DNA of 64,000 bases from Diadema setosum. Taxonomy: Eukaryota > Echinodermata > Echinoidea > Diadematoida > Diadematidae. The position numbers and the translations under genes are program-made. Under the pieces are notes generated by a model. That model worked only from the letters and a program-made list of their open reading frames with translations, did no database searches and was not told the origin of the DNA. This document shows positions 46,401-59,200 of this stretch, one piece after another (the stretch's first letter is position 1; the number at the start of each line of letters is the position of its first letter). The stretch spans positions 751,501 through 815,500 of the forward strand of contig NC_092689.1 in NCBI RefSeq assembly GCF_964275005.1, in the 5' to 3' direction.

Positions 46401-48235
46401 AGTAGACATTTTACCTCACAAATAGATATTCAGAATTTGATGAGATCACAGATATATGTCAATCTTTATCTTCATAAGGGCAGAAGACTTGATCATTCAT
46501 GTAATAAAAGAAACCCATGTTTCCTAATATATGTTTTATCTGTTAATACAATCTGTATAAAGGGTTTTCTCCGAATCTTTCTACATGCATTCATCAATTC
46601 TGGTTTGTCTTTTTTCATATCATTCACTTTGCAAGACAATGGGTGACAGTTTGGTTCAACACAGGAGAAACAAGGCAATAATCATTCAGGTAAAACTATG
46701 TTGGTGTGCTCATCTTTCATACTGCATTGAACAAAACCTTAAGCACTATAGAGTACCAAATTGTTGACGTTGCAGAGTCTTCTGTTGGAGCATGGTTAGC
46801 AACAGAGTGTTCACAGATATTTGGTCTGTGTGAGGTTTAGAACCAGTTTCCATGGCAATGAATAACTATGGTGTCACACTTCAGTACCCTACTGCTAAAG
46901 TGACAATCTGTTGAATCAGCTGTCACCATTATTTTAGCTCATCAGGTGCAGAAATATGAAGATGATTGCCTTGTGTAATAAAATTACTGGTAAAACTAAC
47001 TGCTGTCATGGCAACAAGGTATTTGTAATGATGGATTATAATGAGACAAAATATTAGAGTACATGTATAATGAATTGTTTTGTAGCTGTTTGCAATCTGC
47101 ACTTTTATGGCATATCATTATGTTCATATGATATATGTACACTGGTGTGTGTGCACGTGTGTGCACATGTGTGTGTGTCTGTTGTGCATTTTTCAAGCTA
47201 GGTAAGAATGCAGCATGATTTTTTTTTTTATTTATACAGTATAGATAAGCTGATCCTCTGCATATGTCTACATTTAGATCTCTTGATCTTAACAAAAGCA
47301 AAATGTCGATCTAGCAATCACAAAGACATAAAACATAAAAGATGTCAAAGCAGATAAAAAAAAGGAAGAATCTGTCCCTCAAAGACACGTCACCAGATAT
47401 GAGATAATCAAATTCATTACATGCTTGTAGACATACGTATATTACATTCATTTATATAAAATGCTTGAAATAATTCACATATTGCCAACACCTTGCATGA
47501 TCATGCAGCACACCACAATCCATATACAAAACATGAATTTGGCAAGATTTTCTTTGGCAGGAAAATGAACACATGTAACCCATGAAGTATAGCAAACTAA
47601 ATGTCCTAGTAACAGAAAACAATAAACATTAACATAAAATCTTTGAAAACTTTAGATGGGCTGATAAATTGTCAAGAGAGGTCCAACACATGCTCAAGTT
47701 GACTCTACACAAGTTGAAGCACATGCTTTGATGGTTGTTTCATAGCTAAAATACTAAAGAGAACTGCCACTTTATCAGTCCCTGGTAATCAGTACATGCC
47801 AGTTAATGCACACATAAAACAATATTGGTTTACCTTACATTCCTGACATGAATTTAGATTTGAAACCATAGATTTATCTGTTTATTCACATTTGTATTCA
47901 TTCATCATCTATTCTAATTTTTTTTCATTTATTTATTCTTGTTTTTATTTTGCTGTCAGCCATTAACAACAAGCTGTGTGCGATGGGACATACAAGCACT
48001 ATCTCTCTGTTGTTCTAGAGGTCTGGGAAATTTTGACATTTTTGTGTGTATGTGCTAACGATATGCGGCTACATGTATATCAAAGCAGCTTCAGCAGGCA
48101 CAAACTGTATGACCTTTGACTTTATTTTTTGTTAAAAGAACATGAAAACTGTATTCCTGACCACAAACACACATAAGAAGAAGCAGAGCTAGATTGAAAT
48201 GCAAGAGGCTGTACCCAACTGTTTCTCTCTCCACC
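43428..48235. other. Convergent intergenic/UTR stretch, no gene
   Basis: Downstream of the PON stop and of the TMTC1 stop on the other strand. No coding exon is seen. Plus-strand AATAAA motifs at about 43683-43711 and 44450 could end PON transcripts; minus-strand signals (TTTATT on the plus strand) near 47930-47950 could serve TMTC1. Poly-C/poly-A tracts lie at 43650-43680 and near 43940. A CACGTGTGTG tract is near 47150-47180. Confidence 0.5.
43650..43716 (+). repeat. Poly-C/poly-A followed by (AAAT)n
   Basis: About 13 C, then about 17 A, then TAAATAAATGAATGAATAAA-type units. The pattern may mark the A-rich tail of a decayed retrocopy, but nothing recognisable lies beside it. Confidence 0.8.
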
Positions 48236-49349
48236 CAGGCGCGGTGGAGCACCCCAATTATCTCGCAGAAATCCATCGGCAGCCGAACCTCATTTGCATA
48301 AAGTAAACAACATGTACTCGCGTAGTTGAGAAAAAGTAAACAACTTCTCAAGCTAATAACAATTTAAGGAAACCTATTTTTGGATTAAAATTGAGTTAGT
48401 TTGAATTTGAAAACATGTCCGAATATGCACATATAACATATTAAAGGATTTGACAATGATAAAATGTGAAATTTTAGCGAAAACCTGGCAAGCAAAATTG
48501 CCAAAAATATGCCTTGAAAATCATCCTAAAATTCACAAAGTGTGATTGCGTAACCAAAGCGCCATTCAAACAAAATACACCGAAATTTATTTATCTGCTT
48601 GCATTTTAAATTTCATACCGTAATATTCCCGGCCATGGTTGTGTCGGAAAAAAACAGAAGGTGATGTCAAAAATGACACGAACGCAAAGCGTACGTAGGT
48701 CGGTCCCATGTATATAATCGCGTCACTGTAGCATTGCATGTCACAGCACACACAACGCATTGCTGCATGCAGCGTGCGCGGCAGCAGCTCAGCAAAATTG
48801 ACTGCGTCACATGCAAACCAACAATGAGCACGAAATCCTGAATCTCACGTACCACGCATGCCCAATATTACTTGAAAAGAAATGACATCATTTTCAATTG
48901 TTTCGCTGACTACAATTTTCTATTCCAAACCCTGTAGAAACAAGTTGATTTCTCAAAAAGTACAGGTGGAACCAAGCGAAAACTTTCACCATATATGGAT
49001 TGAGGCCTGATGAAGTTATGTTGCCAATTTCGGACACATTGGAGCCCGGCCATAGTCCAGTCGGAAAAAAACAGAGAGCATGTTTTGCAAGAGGTGATTT
49101 TCAAAACGCTTTAATATCTCAAGTTCTAGTGCAGCAAATTTCATATTTTTTTCATCAAAAGGAAGGTTTTTAAAAACTTAGATAGTGTGGGAAGTTTGAG
49201 TTTACTAGCGGCACGCATAGCGGCACAAGGAGAAGGTAAAGATTTGACTTTTTCATGCACACAGTTTCGGGAAGCCGTGGATGCCCGTTGGAAATTCAAA
49301 TAGAACGGGGCGATAATGAGATGCAAATTGGGGTGCTCCACCGCGCCTG
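48236..49349. mobile_element. 1.1-kb element with GC-rich 24-bp inverted ends
   Basis: The left end starts CAGGCGCGGTGGAGCACCCC followed by AATT, and the right end (49326-49349) is its exact complement, 24 bp. CACC stands just outside both ends and may be a 4-bp target-site duplication. The interior has no transposase frame. Two interior copies of a roughly 30-bp direct repeat, CCCGGCCAT..GTCGGAAAAAAACAG, are at about 48628 and 49045. It is a nonautonomous DNA transposon of unassigned superfamily, between PON and TMTC1. Confidence 0.75.
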
Positions 49350-50235
49350 CACCAGCCTTGGCCAATTCAAAAAACAACAAATCAAATTGAAATTTAAACA
49401 AATATGCTGGTATGTTTGTTCTGTATAAAAATGAGCATGCAACCCTAACTTGTCATTCTGATGTATGACATCAACTCCAGTGACTTTACAGTTATATTCT
49501 GGATAAAAGAACAAATATACTCACTTGTCAGCTCACATGAATACATATTATCATATAAATTATGCACAAGAGAGAGTGCTTTAGTGGAGATGTAGCCTAT
49601 TTGAGGGTATTTACAATGGTGCAACATGCGCAGCACTTTGAATACCCAAGAGTGTGCTGCATCTGTACTAACTTAAAAAATGTAGTCCCGTTCATTATTT
49701 GTTTTATAAAATGGGTCTATGAACAATGAACTATGATATCCGCTGGTAATACTTTGTACTTTTTTAGTACATTGGGACTGGTCTTCCATCCGCTGTGCAG
49801 ATGACTGTATGAATCAGAGTGACTGTTTGGGTTCTTGCAAGCAAACAGCTATTTGAACTGCACAGATCAGCAACTCATAATCTGCCATCAGATAATATGC
49901 AGAACAGATATGTTTTTTGGGGGGTTTTTAGCTGCACACTCTATTCACTCCTGTGCATTCACAAGAAGAAAAAAAAAAACATAAAGAGAGCAAGTGTAAT
50001 TCATAACAGCATTTCTGATTGGCTACAGTCTTAAACCCAAGTTATCAATGTAGATGGTGCACACAAATAACAGCTTCAAACTGATTCTGAATACAATATG
50101 AAGGCACTGCACTTCACACGATTCAAATGCACAAAATTTCACCAAGTTTCTGCTTGCAGTGCTTGACAGAACAGATTGTACCTCTACATGATAAGCAGAA
50201 CAAATGAGGAAAGCAAAATTTGTTGTGCTGTTTCC
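49350..50235. other. TMTC1 3' UTR/flank, no gene
   Basis: Directly downstream of the TMTC1 stop codon on the minus strand. No coding exon or clear polyadenylation signal was identified in this stretch, so the UTR may run further left. Confidence 0.5.
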
Positions 50236-53200
50236 TTAGCTCTTCTTGGCTCTGCTCTCTGCTCGATTTAGCTTGGAAATATTTTCAATCAATATGCTGT
50301 TACCAGGATCCAAGATGAGTGCTTGTTCATAGTATATCCTTGCTTGCTTGTACTCTCCCTATAACAGAGACAGAGAAACGAAACCCAACTATGATGAATA
50401 AAAGATGTTCTGTGTTCATGGATCATGAAATAATCTGCTTCCTTCAAAAATACAGTCTTATGAAAATTAATACACGGAAATCGTGAGGGTTACTCAGTAA
50501 TGTAAGTCACAGTTGCCAGTTACAGACATTTACTGCCCTTCTCTCTTTCCATATGCTTCATAAAAAAAGTCTATTTAAGGCAAGGTGCTGTGGTGGCTGA
50601 AATATGATAACAGCATGCATCTAGATACCCTCAACTGTACATAAACATTTGTTCCATGGCTGAATCATTTTCCATGAAACTAAAGATGGAGCCTCATGGT
50701 ATAGCTGACAAAATGGCTTGTTGATTGTGAAGTGGCGAAGAACATACACAGTTCCTAATGCTGAAATTCTGAATTAAGAACAAGGCAGTAACTATCATTA
50801 TTAAAACTACTCGTATCTCTTGTTACCTCCAATGTCCATGAAAGCATGTGTCAAGATTGAAATACCTATCAAACAAACAACAATAAATTTTTCCAATGAG
50901 GAAATGTATCCCAAAGCAAAGAACACCCATTTAATACTAACAAGTACACCCCTAAATCTTTTCATGCTGCCTACGATCACAGCACTCTTTACAAGTATGC
51001 ATGGCATAGAAGGGGTTCTCACAATCACCATTACTCCATAGCACTCACCCTGATATGGTGTAAGGCTCCAAGATTCAACAGACATGATCCCATGTCTGGG
51101 TTGAGAGCTAAGGCAGCCTCGTATGTCTGTAGGTTGGAAATGTGGGAGGTGTACACAGCTGTAGACATGTTTCACATTGTATGGTGTAAACAAGAACTAA
51201 TTTGTATGGCTGAGGAAAAAGTTGAACAATACTGCCATTAACACCACTTGGTGTGTAATAGCTGCTTCCATTTTTCAGGAAATAATACATTGAATGCTCA
51301 TCACACTCAATGGCAGCACAGAGCTGGTATCTTTAAACTCAATAACAACATGTTTGGTATCTGATCAAACAATTGCAAATGTGCTAATTCTGAAAGATTA
51401 ACATGACTAAATTACAACCATGTTATGAAAAAAATCATATATACACAATTACATGTATGAGCAAAAAAAAAAAGAGGTTTGTAAGAATGTAAAGAGAGAG
51501 AGAGAAAAAAAAAATAAACAGGTTGAGAAAACATACTTCTTTGGCCTGGTCAAGTCTGTTAAGACCCTTGAGGTAATTCCCTCTCTCAAAGATTAGCTCA
51601 GCCTTGGTTTCATCATTCAAGTTGACGCTGTGGTCTAAAATGTAGTCTACTTCATGCAGTGCCTGTATAGAAGCAAAACACAAAGGGTCAGTTACAGTAA
51701 GGTATTTTAAATGGATCTATTATCATGAATATCGATGAAGTGATGATATTAATTTTACATCTGTTATAGGTAAACTGTTCAAAGCACTTATGTCAAAATC
51801 ATTATTTGCTCATTTACAATGACTTTTGCACTGACTTCTGAATCTTTTACAAAACAACAGACTCACTGCTGAAAAGCATTTAATCTATACTTGATGACAA
51901 ACATTAGCAGTAGTATAATTTTTATTCCATGGCAATCCTTCAAATTAAGCAAAATTTTGACTTTGAATGCATGATTTGATATTTAAGCACTCACTTGCTC
52001 AAATTCTGAGAATGAATTAAAAACAAACTTCATACTTCACAACCAATGCATAATCATTTGTCAAAAGAAGTGTTTTCCTGATTTCATGGACTTGTCGAAT
52101 ATAAACGGTGATTCACTCACTCTGGTGTACTGGTGTTGGATGCTGTAGATGCTGGAGAGAAGACGTCGGAAGCTGATCATATCACGGTCATGATGCAGGC
52201 CAGCCTGGAGGAACCTCTCTGCATCGCCATAGCGACCAAGGCGTGTCAGGACTTGGGCCTGCCATACAGAGAAACGAGGCAAATGTTTCTATGGTCTTGT
52301 CTATTGGATGATTGTTATGTTTATTTCAACAGTGCAAACATTGCGTCAACATTAGAGTAATACCCACAGAATTGTCATTTCTTTTTTATGTGTGTGCTCT
52401 TTAACAGCATTAACCTAACACAAAGAAATGCTCTAAAAAAACACCAAACACAAAAAAAAAAACCCCAAATAAATTGTCAACAGAAATTGGGAACAAAATA
52501 TCTTCAAAGCAGATCCAAAACATACATACAGGCAAACTGTATGCCACTGCACACTTTTATCCTGCTGAGGATGAGTCCCAAGTATACTCGGGCAGGTGTC
52601 TATGGAAAATGCGTGTTGTAGCAAAATCTGTCCGTCTTCAACGGGTTAATGGACAAAATGTTACTGACTCACACATTAAAAGTTTGGTGTGCTTGACGGT
52701 TTTGAACAAATAATGTTATTTTTTGCTGGCTGTTGAAAGTCAATTTCATTTAAATTTTGTGGCAGAGATTTGTGCCTCATTAAAAATGCCTTTCTGTGAT
52801 AGAACTACTTGTTTGGCAACTTCTGAGAATTGACACATATTTTCATACGCCAAAGTTTATACTTCATGAATGTTTTCATGCCATCTACAATGTATGAATT
52901 CTTACCAGTAATCAGTAACAGTTTATCCAGCCGTTGTTCAAAACTTTACATTAGACATCATTTGCTGTTGTTTCTGTCTTTCTAAGCATGCCTTGTTTCA
53001 ATTCTTCCTCCTACACTGGACCAATAATTGCTACACTCATAGCTGCTGTATTTCACAGCCCATCTTTTCTCATCCATACAGACACTATGCAGAAGAATCA
53101 TGTGCAAAACAGCCATGTACATCATTGGTGTTTATATGGTAGCCCTGTACCAAAGGAAATATATTACCCATATCATGTTCCTTTGAAGACATAGAACAAA

Positions 53201-56200
53201 AAGCAGCATTTTATATAACATGTCTGTCCTCCCCCATGTGATGTAGGAGGGAGGGTGATTTATCAATATTCTCACCATGAATGTGCCATAAATACTTACA
53301 TATTGGAGCTGAATGTCAGTGTTTTCTGGCTCCAACTCTAATGCCTGTTGGTAGATTATCAAGGCATCACCAGGTCGGTTGGTATTGTAGTATACAGCAG
53401 CAAGACTCTGCAAGGTTTTGGCACTTTTGTCTACAGACAATGCTCTATGTATGGTTTCGGGAAAACAGAGAGAAAAAGATATAAAGATTCTGCTCTAATG
53501 ATTTCAATTGTGATGGCAATTTTCTATTAACTGCTTTGTAGAAACTTCCTGTATGTAATAGTTTGAAGTGTTGATACCTTTTTTTTCTTTTAATTTTTAC
53601 AATGACACAACAAAATATAATATATTTTGCTTATAATTGACATTGTGATCACAAGTAGGCAACACTCATACCTCCTGTATCCACCATCACAAATACAAAA
53701 ATTTTCAAGACTTTAATATACAGTCGTTACATGCTATGGCACTGCTTTAGAGAATAAAGAAAAGAAAGAGACCATCAAAAATGCTCTGCATTGATGCACT
53801 TGTTATGCTTTTTTTTCTCAGCTGTTGTGCAATATACTAGCTAACCCTTTTCAGAGGTCTTTAAGAAGGATCAGTTTCTTATTCTCCTTACTATGATTAC
53901 CCTTTCCTTATTTGACACTCAGTAAACTATTTTCATCACTGTTAGCTATCAAAAAATACATGTATGTCACTACCCTACTTGGAAGTAAGAATAGCATCAG
54001 AACAGCAAATAAGACGCCAACTGGTTGAGGAATGTTTAAAGTCTAAATGCAGTGCAATACACCTGAGATTAACTGTTACCAAATACTCACACTCACTAAT
54101 AAAAACTAATAAAAAACTAATAAACACTGGTGAGTACATTGAATACCCATCCCCACTACAACTCTTCAAAAGATGCCATAGTCAAACCTATCAACAACTA
54201 GGACATTGCAACAATATAACTGCATACAAGATGCATAAGTCCAGGCATTTTCCTTTACCTCTTGTACATTTCTTCAGCCTCAGTTGTCCTATTGAGGAGA
54301 CGTAGGAGACGGGCCATATTTGTCATGGCTATGGAATGGCTGGGGTCAAGGGTCAGGCATTCTTGGTAGTGGTGGAGAGACTCTTGGTAGCGATCTACAA
54401 GGATTGGTAGATGCAGCAGGGTGGGGAGACATATAAGACAGGTGGTACTTGAGTGTGTCTTAACATTACACATACACACAAGGAAACAAGTGGACACACA
54501 CCATAACAGATATCGATATAAACTACATCTTCACACTGGGGGACACAGGTCAAGATCAGGTTTGAAACAGATACCATGTTTTTTAGCATTCCATTCATAG
54601 CAAGAGTTCATGAATTCAACAAATTTGTTGAAGTCGTGAGACTGGAAGGTATATTAACCATGATGAATTGTCCTTCCAACAACAGATGGCAAATGTGCTT
54701 GCGGGAATAACATTAAAACTTTGCTCTGGGGTGATGTGCTTGTAACAGCAGAATTACTCAAATACGTATGAGAGTGCAAAGTGATATAAACAAGTCTGAT
54801 GTTTGCCTGAAACTTTTCTTCTTTTCTAATTTTGATATTAATATGAAGTAAATATACATTGGGAGGACCAGGGAACCAACATGGGTTGCAGGATCTATGG
54901 AAGTCTGAAGAGAAGAAATGAATGTTTTGCATCTTGGATGTTTTTTATTCACACATGATGCAGAGAGGGAATAAATATTTTAACATTACATACACTGGAG
55001 GGCTTTTCTGTCAGAGAGAGAAATGAGTTTAAGGATAATACATTGTCAAGACATACCATTGCTCATGAGAAATGCTGCATAGTTGTTGTGCACATCAGCA
55101 GAGACCTCTGCCAGGCCCAAGGCAGTGAGGTAGTAGACCTCTGCTGCCTGCTCCTTTCCCTGTCTCTGTTTGATGGAGGCCAGGCTGTTGAGAGTATCCC
55201 ATGAGGCTGGGTCAATCTCTAAAGCCTTCTCCAGTAGCCTCTCTGCCTCAGTGAGTTCACCACTGTCACTGATAGAAAATAGAGAACAGTTTTAGGAAGG
55301 TAAAGAGAGGGATAAAATTTGACATAGAATTCATAGGGTAAACTCAGAATTAATCTGGGGGGGCATTTCATAAAGCATTTTGTCCGACAACTTTGTCGCA
55401 CAAATTTGCTCCCAGCCAATCAGATGCAAGGATTTCAGTAGCTTTTAAGAGTTTGTCAGACAAAATATCTGACAAAACGCTTCATGAAATCCCCCCCCCC
55501 CCCTGGTCTGTTGTAAGCAGTCTCCACTATTCCTTCCTTGTGAATTTTGGTCACAGATAATAATTATATTCAATTCACAGGTGATTATTTTCCAAAGAGA
55601 GGTGTACAATTTCATATTAAACTTAAAATTGTGCTATAGATACCAAACTGGCATGTAGACTTAGAAACAAGATATGTACTTGTACTATCATAATTTTTTT
55701 TTCTCAAGTACTCCATGGAATCCTCCTAACTGTTCTATTTATGAGTCTCCAAGATAGCATTTCTAATTCCCCAAAGAGGATAAAACAACAGTCTGACACA
55801 GGTAAGCAAAGATGCAATATCTCTTCTTCCTGCAAAATTCAAGTTTCACAATTACAAGTACATAAATACACACATGAAATGTTCGATCCCAACATTTGAA
55901 AATTTCCATCTATTCCTTTGGCCATGTTTTTGTGACATCCTTCAAAATATCCACTGACAAAACATATACCAAATCATCACATCTAATACCTAACAAACAT
56001 GACATCTTGTGAATATGAGTTCAGATGTCAGATTGAAAACTGATACCAATGCGTATTCCAACGTGAAAAAGAAATAAAACAAATTTTACAGCCAATAACA
56101 AAGAAGTGTACTACAAGGATCAGCACTGGTAACGTACATGTGTACATATATAACTCTGTCAATACTGGTACACTGAATTAAAAATCCAAGATATCGACAG

Positions 56201-59200
56201 CTACCTGTAAAGGTTTGCTAAATTGAAGTAAGCCTTGGCATGTCTAGGATTAATCTGGAGAGCCCTGAGAAAGTATTTCTTGGCTCGTTCAGGCTGGTCC
56301 TGGCTCAGCAGTGTGCCCAGATTGTTGTTGGCCGAAGCATGTTGTGGGTGTAACCTGCACAAGCAAGGGGGAAAATTATATATTATATTTCACTATATAT
56401 TTCATGAAACCCAAAGAGGAAGCACAAACATTTTACACCAATCAAGTGTGGCAAAGACAAAATGCTTTGCATTTTCTGACTTTCCCAACAGTACTGCATA
56501 AGTAGTGACATCTACAACTTTGGTGCAAAAAGTAAGACAATGCAGTTTTAATGTGACTCTACATGCATAAAATGGATACTGATTTTGACAATCTGGGTAA
56601 CTCTGCAAGTAGCACTATAATTTCTCCAATTACGAATACATGTGTACCACTTACTCACACTGTGATCATATATCAATAGATTGTCAATATGTGTGTGTAT
56701 ATTTGTGACCTTGTATTACCATGCAGGCCAACAAGAAGTCACATGGGCTAGTTTTACAATACCAATGTCTGATATTTGAGGTTTCCTTAACCCGTTGAGG
56801 ACGAGTCCCAGGTACACTGGGGCAGGCGTCTATGCAAAATGCGTGTTGTAGCAAAATCAGTCCGTCTTCAACGGATTAAGGAGTGATCTTCCTTTAAAGG
56901 ACATCATTTTTCAATGTGCTGTGATCAATGCAGTAGCTCCCTACGTTGTCGAGAAGAATGTACTTTGGCCAATGACACCACATGATATTTAGCACCACAC
57001 TTTGTGATTTAATCCACCCTCATCATGTCTCACCTCAGAGTTTCCTCAAATCTTTCTATGGCTGCCAGGGGAAACCCCGAATCCATCAAGTAGTTGCCAT
57101 AGTTATAGTGCATCTTGGCATTGTGAGGCAGAGTTTCCAAGCCTGACCTGTAGGCAGAGAACATCACCAACTTGCTCATTTATCACATGCATACAATGAA
57201 TGGATTAGGATTCATTCAATAGCTTCCTCATTCTCCAAGATGGTCTGGAATATTGGGCCATGGTTGGTTTAGTGATTTACTTCTACTCATATTACTCTTG
57301 GCAAGGGTTATTTTTTAAAGCTACTGAAGTCTACAATTAATTGAAAGATACACACTTTTTGTGCTCAATATGGCATATTGACAGCACAGAATCCAGTTTG
57401 CACCACTACAAGAGTCTTGTACCCACCTAAAGAGAGTCTCACGTGATTTCCAAACACCATTACGAATCCATGTTCGCTGACAGAGGCAGAAAATGGTTGT
57501 CAAGGTGCAGAATGCAAGTAAAATACGCAGCATTCGACATGTTGTGTTAGAGTAGAGTTTGCTGATTCCCCAGGCAAGAAGGATACAGAATCCAAGACTA
57601 GTTGGGGAGAAAAGACCAGAAAAGACTTGAAAAATTAATGTGGCATATTATTGAAGCAAGATGAAATATCTAAAAATTTGAATGCTTTGGGATTGAACAT
57701 GCTCTGTGTCATCTAAAGAGTGCATATTGGGTGTTGTTAACTGCTACACATTTCACTGTACCCGATGGAAAATAACAGAAAGCACATCACATAATGAATG
57801 GCAATTGCAACATAATTGGGAAAAAAAATATCTGACTATGCCTGTTGATTTGAAATCATGAAATGAAGAACACAAGAATTACTCTTTGACACTCATAAAC
57901 ACATGAACATGCTTTGATAGCATAGCTCCATTTGCGAAGGATCAAACATCAACACGTAACCGTGTAAGTTTGTCTTAGCCGTATGCTTTCCATTTCCAGA
58001 TTACATGATTAGTATTATTTGATTTGACGGCACTAAAAAAGAAATATTGTACATTTGCAACGGGTGTCCTATCCCATTTCCAAATGCTATAAGGTGCTTA
58101 GATCCTACATGTAGCAGCTCTGAAGTCAATGGATTTGACTCATGCATCATGATTACAAGGTACAACTACAAATCACAGAAGAGAAAAAAAAAAATCGTAC
58201 TTCATATTAAAGCACAGCATATCTGACCCTCAGCTGCATCACAAACCCCCCCCCCCCCCCAAAAAAAAAAAAAAAAAAATACAACGTGCTAACTGTTCGA
58301 TTAATGGGACAAAAAACAAGATAAAAACCACTGGAGAGACAATGAAGGGATTATCAGATTAAGCTGCAACAACCATGCTCTTTTAACACATTCTGTTCAT
58401 TATTAGTGCCAACTTTCAAAGCAGTAGCATTATCCCTTCAAAAATTATTAGAGTTGAAAGTGAAGAGTGTGCAAAGGATTTTTAAGAAATGAAAAGGGAC
58501 CTCAAAGTCATACCTGATCTCACTACTCTACAACAAAAGAGTTGCAGAAAAATTGCTGAAAACACACTTTCCCATTCACTTTATGATCCTAAACTCAGGG
58601 TAATGTAGAAGTTGAATAGCTCTTTCATAAAATGTGAAAACCCCAAACTGACTTGGTTGACCCATTTCACCTATTTTGAGTCCTCACATAAAAATCAAGG
58701 GGTGTGACTTTTTGTTGGTTTTGTGATGCACAGTCACATATAGTATATGTGATAGTCCCTGTATATACCTGGGTATGTAAAGGATTCTCTCCGCCACCAC
58801 AAAGCCTACTTTGAAGAAGAGATTAGACGCTGGCAAGAATGGAATGGCCAAGAACAGCAGACCACATAGCAAGATTCTCTTCTCATCACTCTGAAAATCA
58901 AACACAACACACAAACAGCATTTCTTTAATTAGCTATATGGCTGTAACAATACATGACAATGGGTAAGGCAGCATATCCATGCACTGATACCGCTACAGC
59001 ACCTGCTACAAGTCCTGTACATCTACTTGCAAGCACAGGTTCAGAAATATGAGATGCAGGCGTCTTGGAACCATCATGCTCTGTACATCACCACCCTGTT
59101 TCCAGAGATATCTAACAACATTTTCAAACAGATTGTATAGGAAATGACAAAAACATGAGAAATTTTTGATCATGCAGATGGGGAAATACTGATTACTTAT

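Noticed and set aside
54758-54952. Open frames within the TMTC1 intron
   Set aside because: They do not fit the TPR frame or splice phases and have no domain signal.
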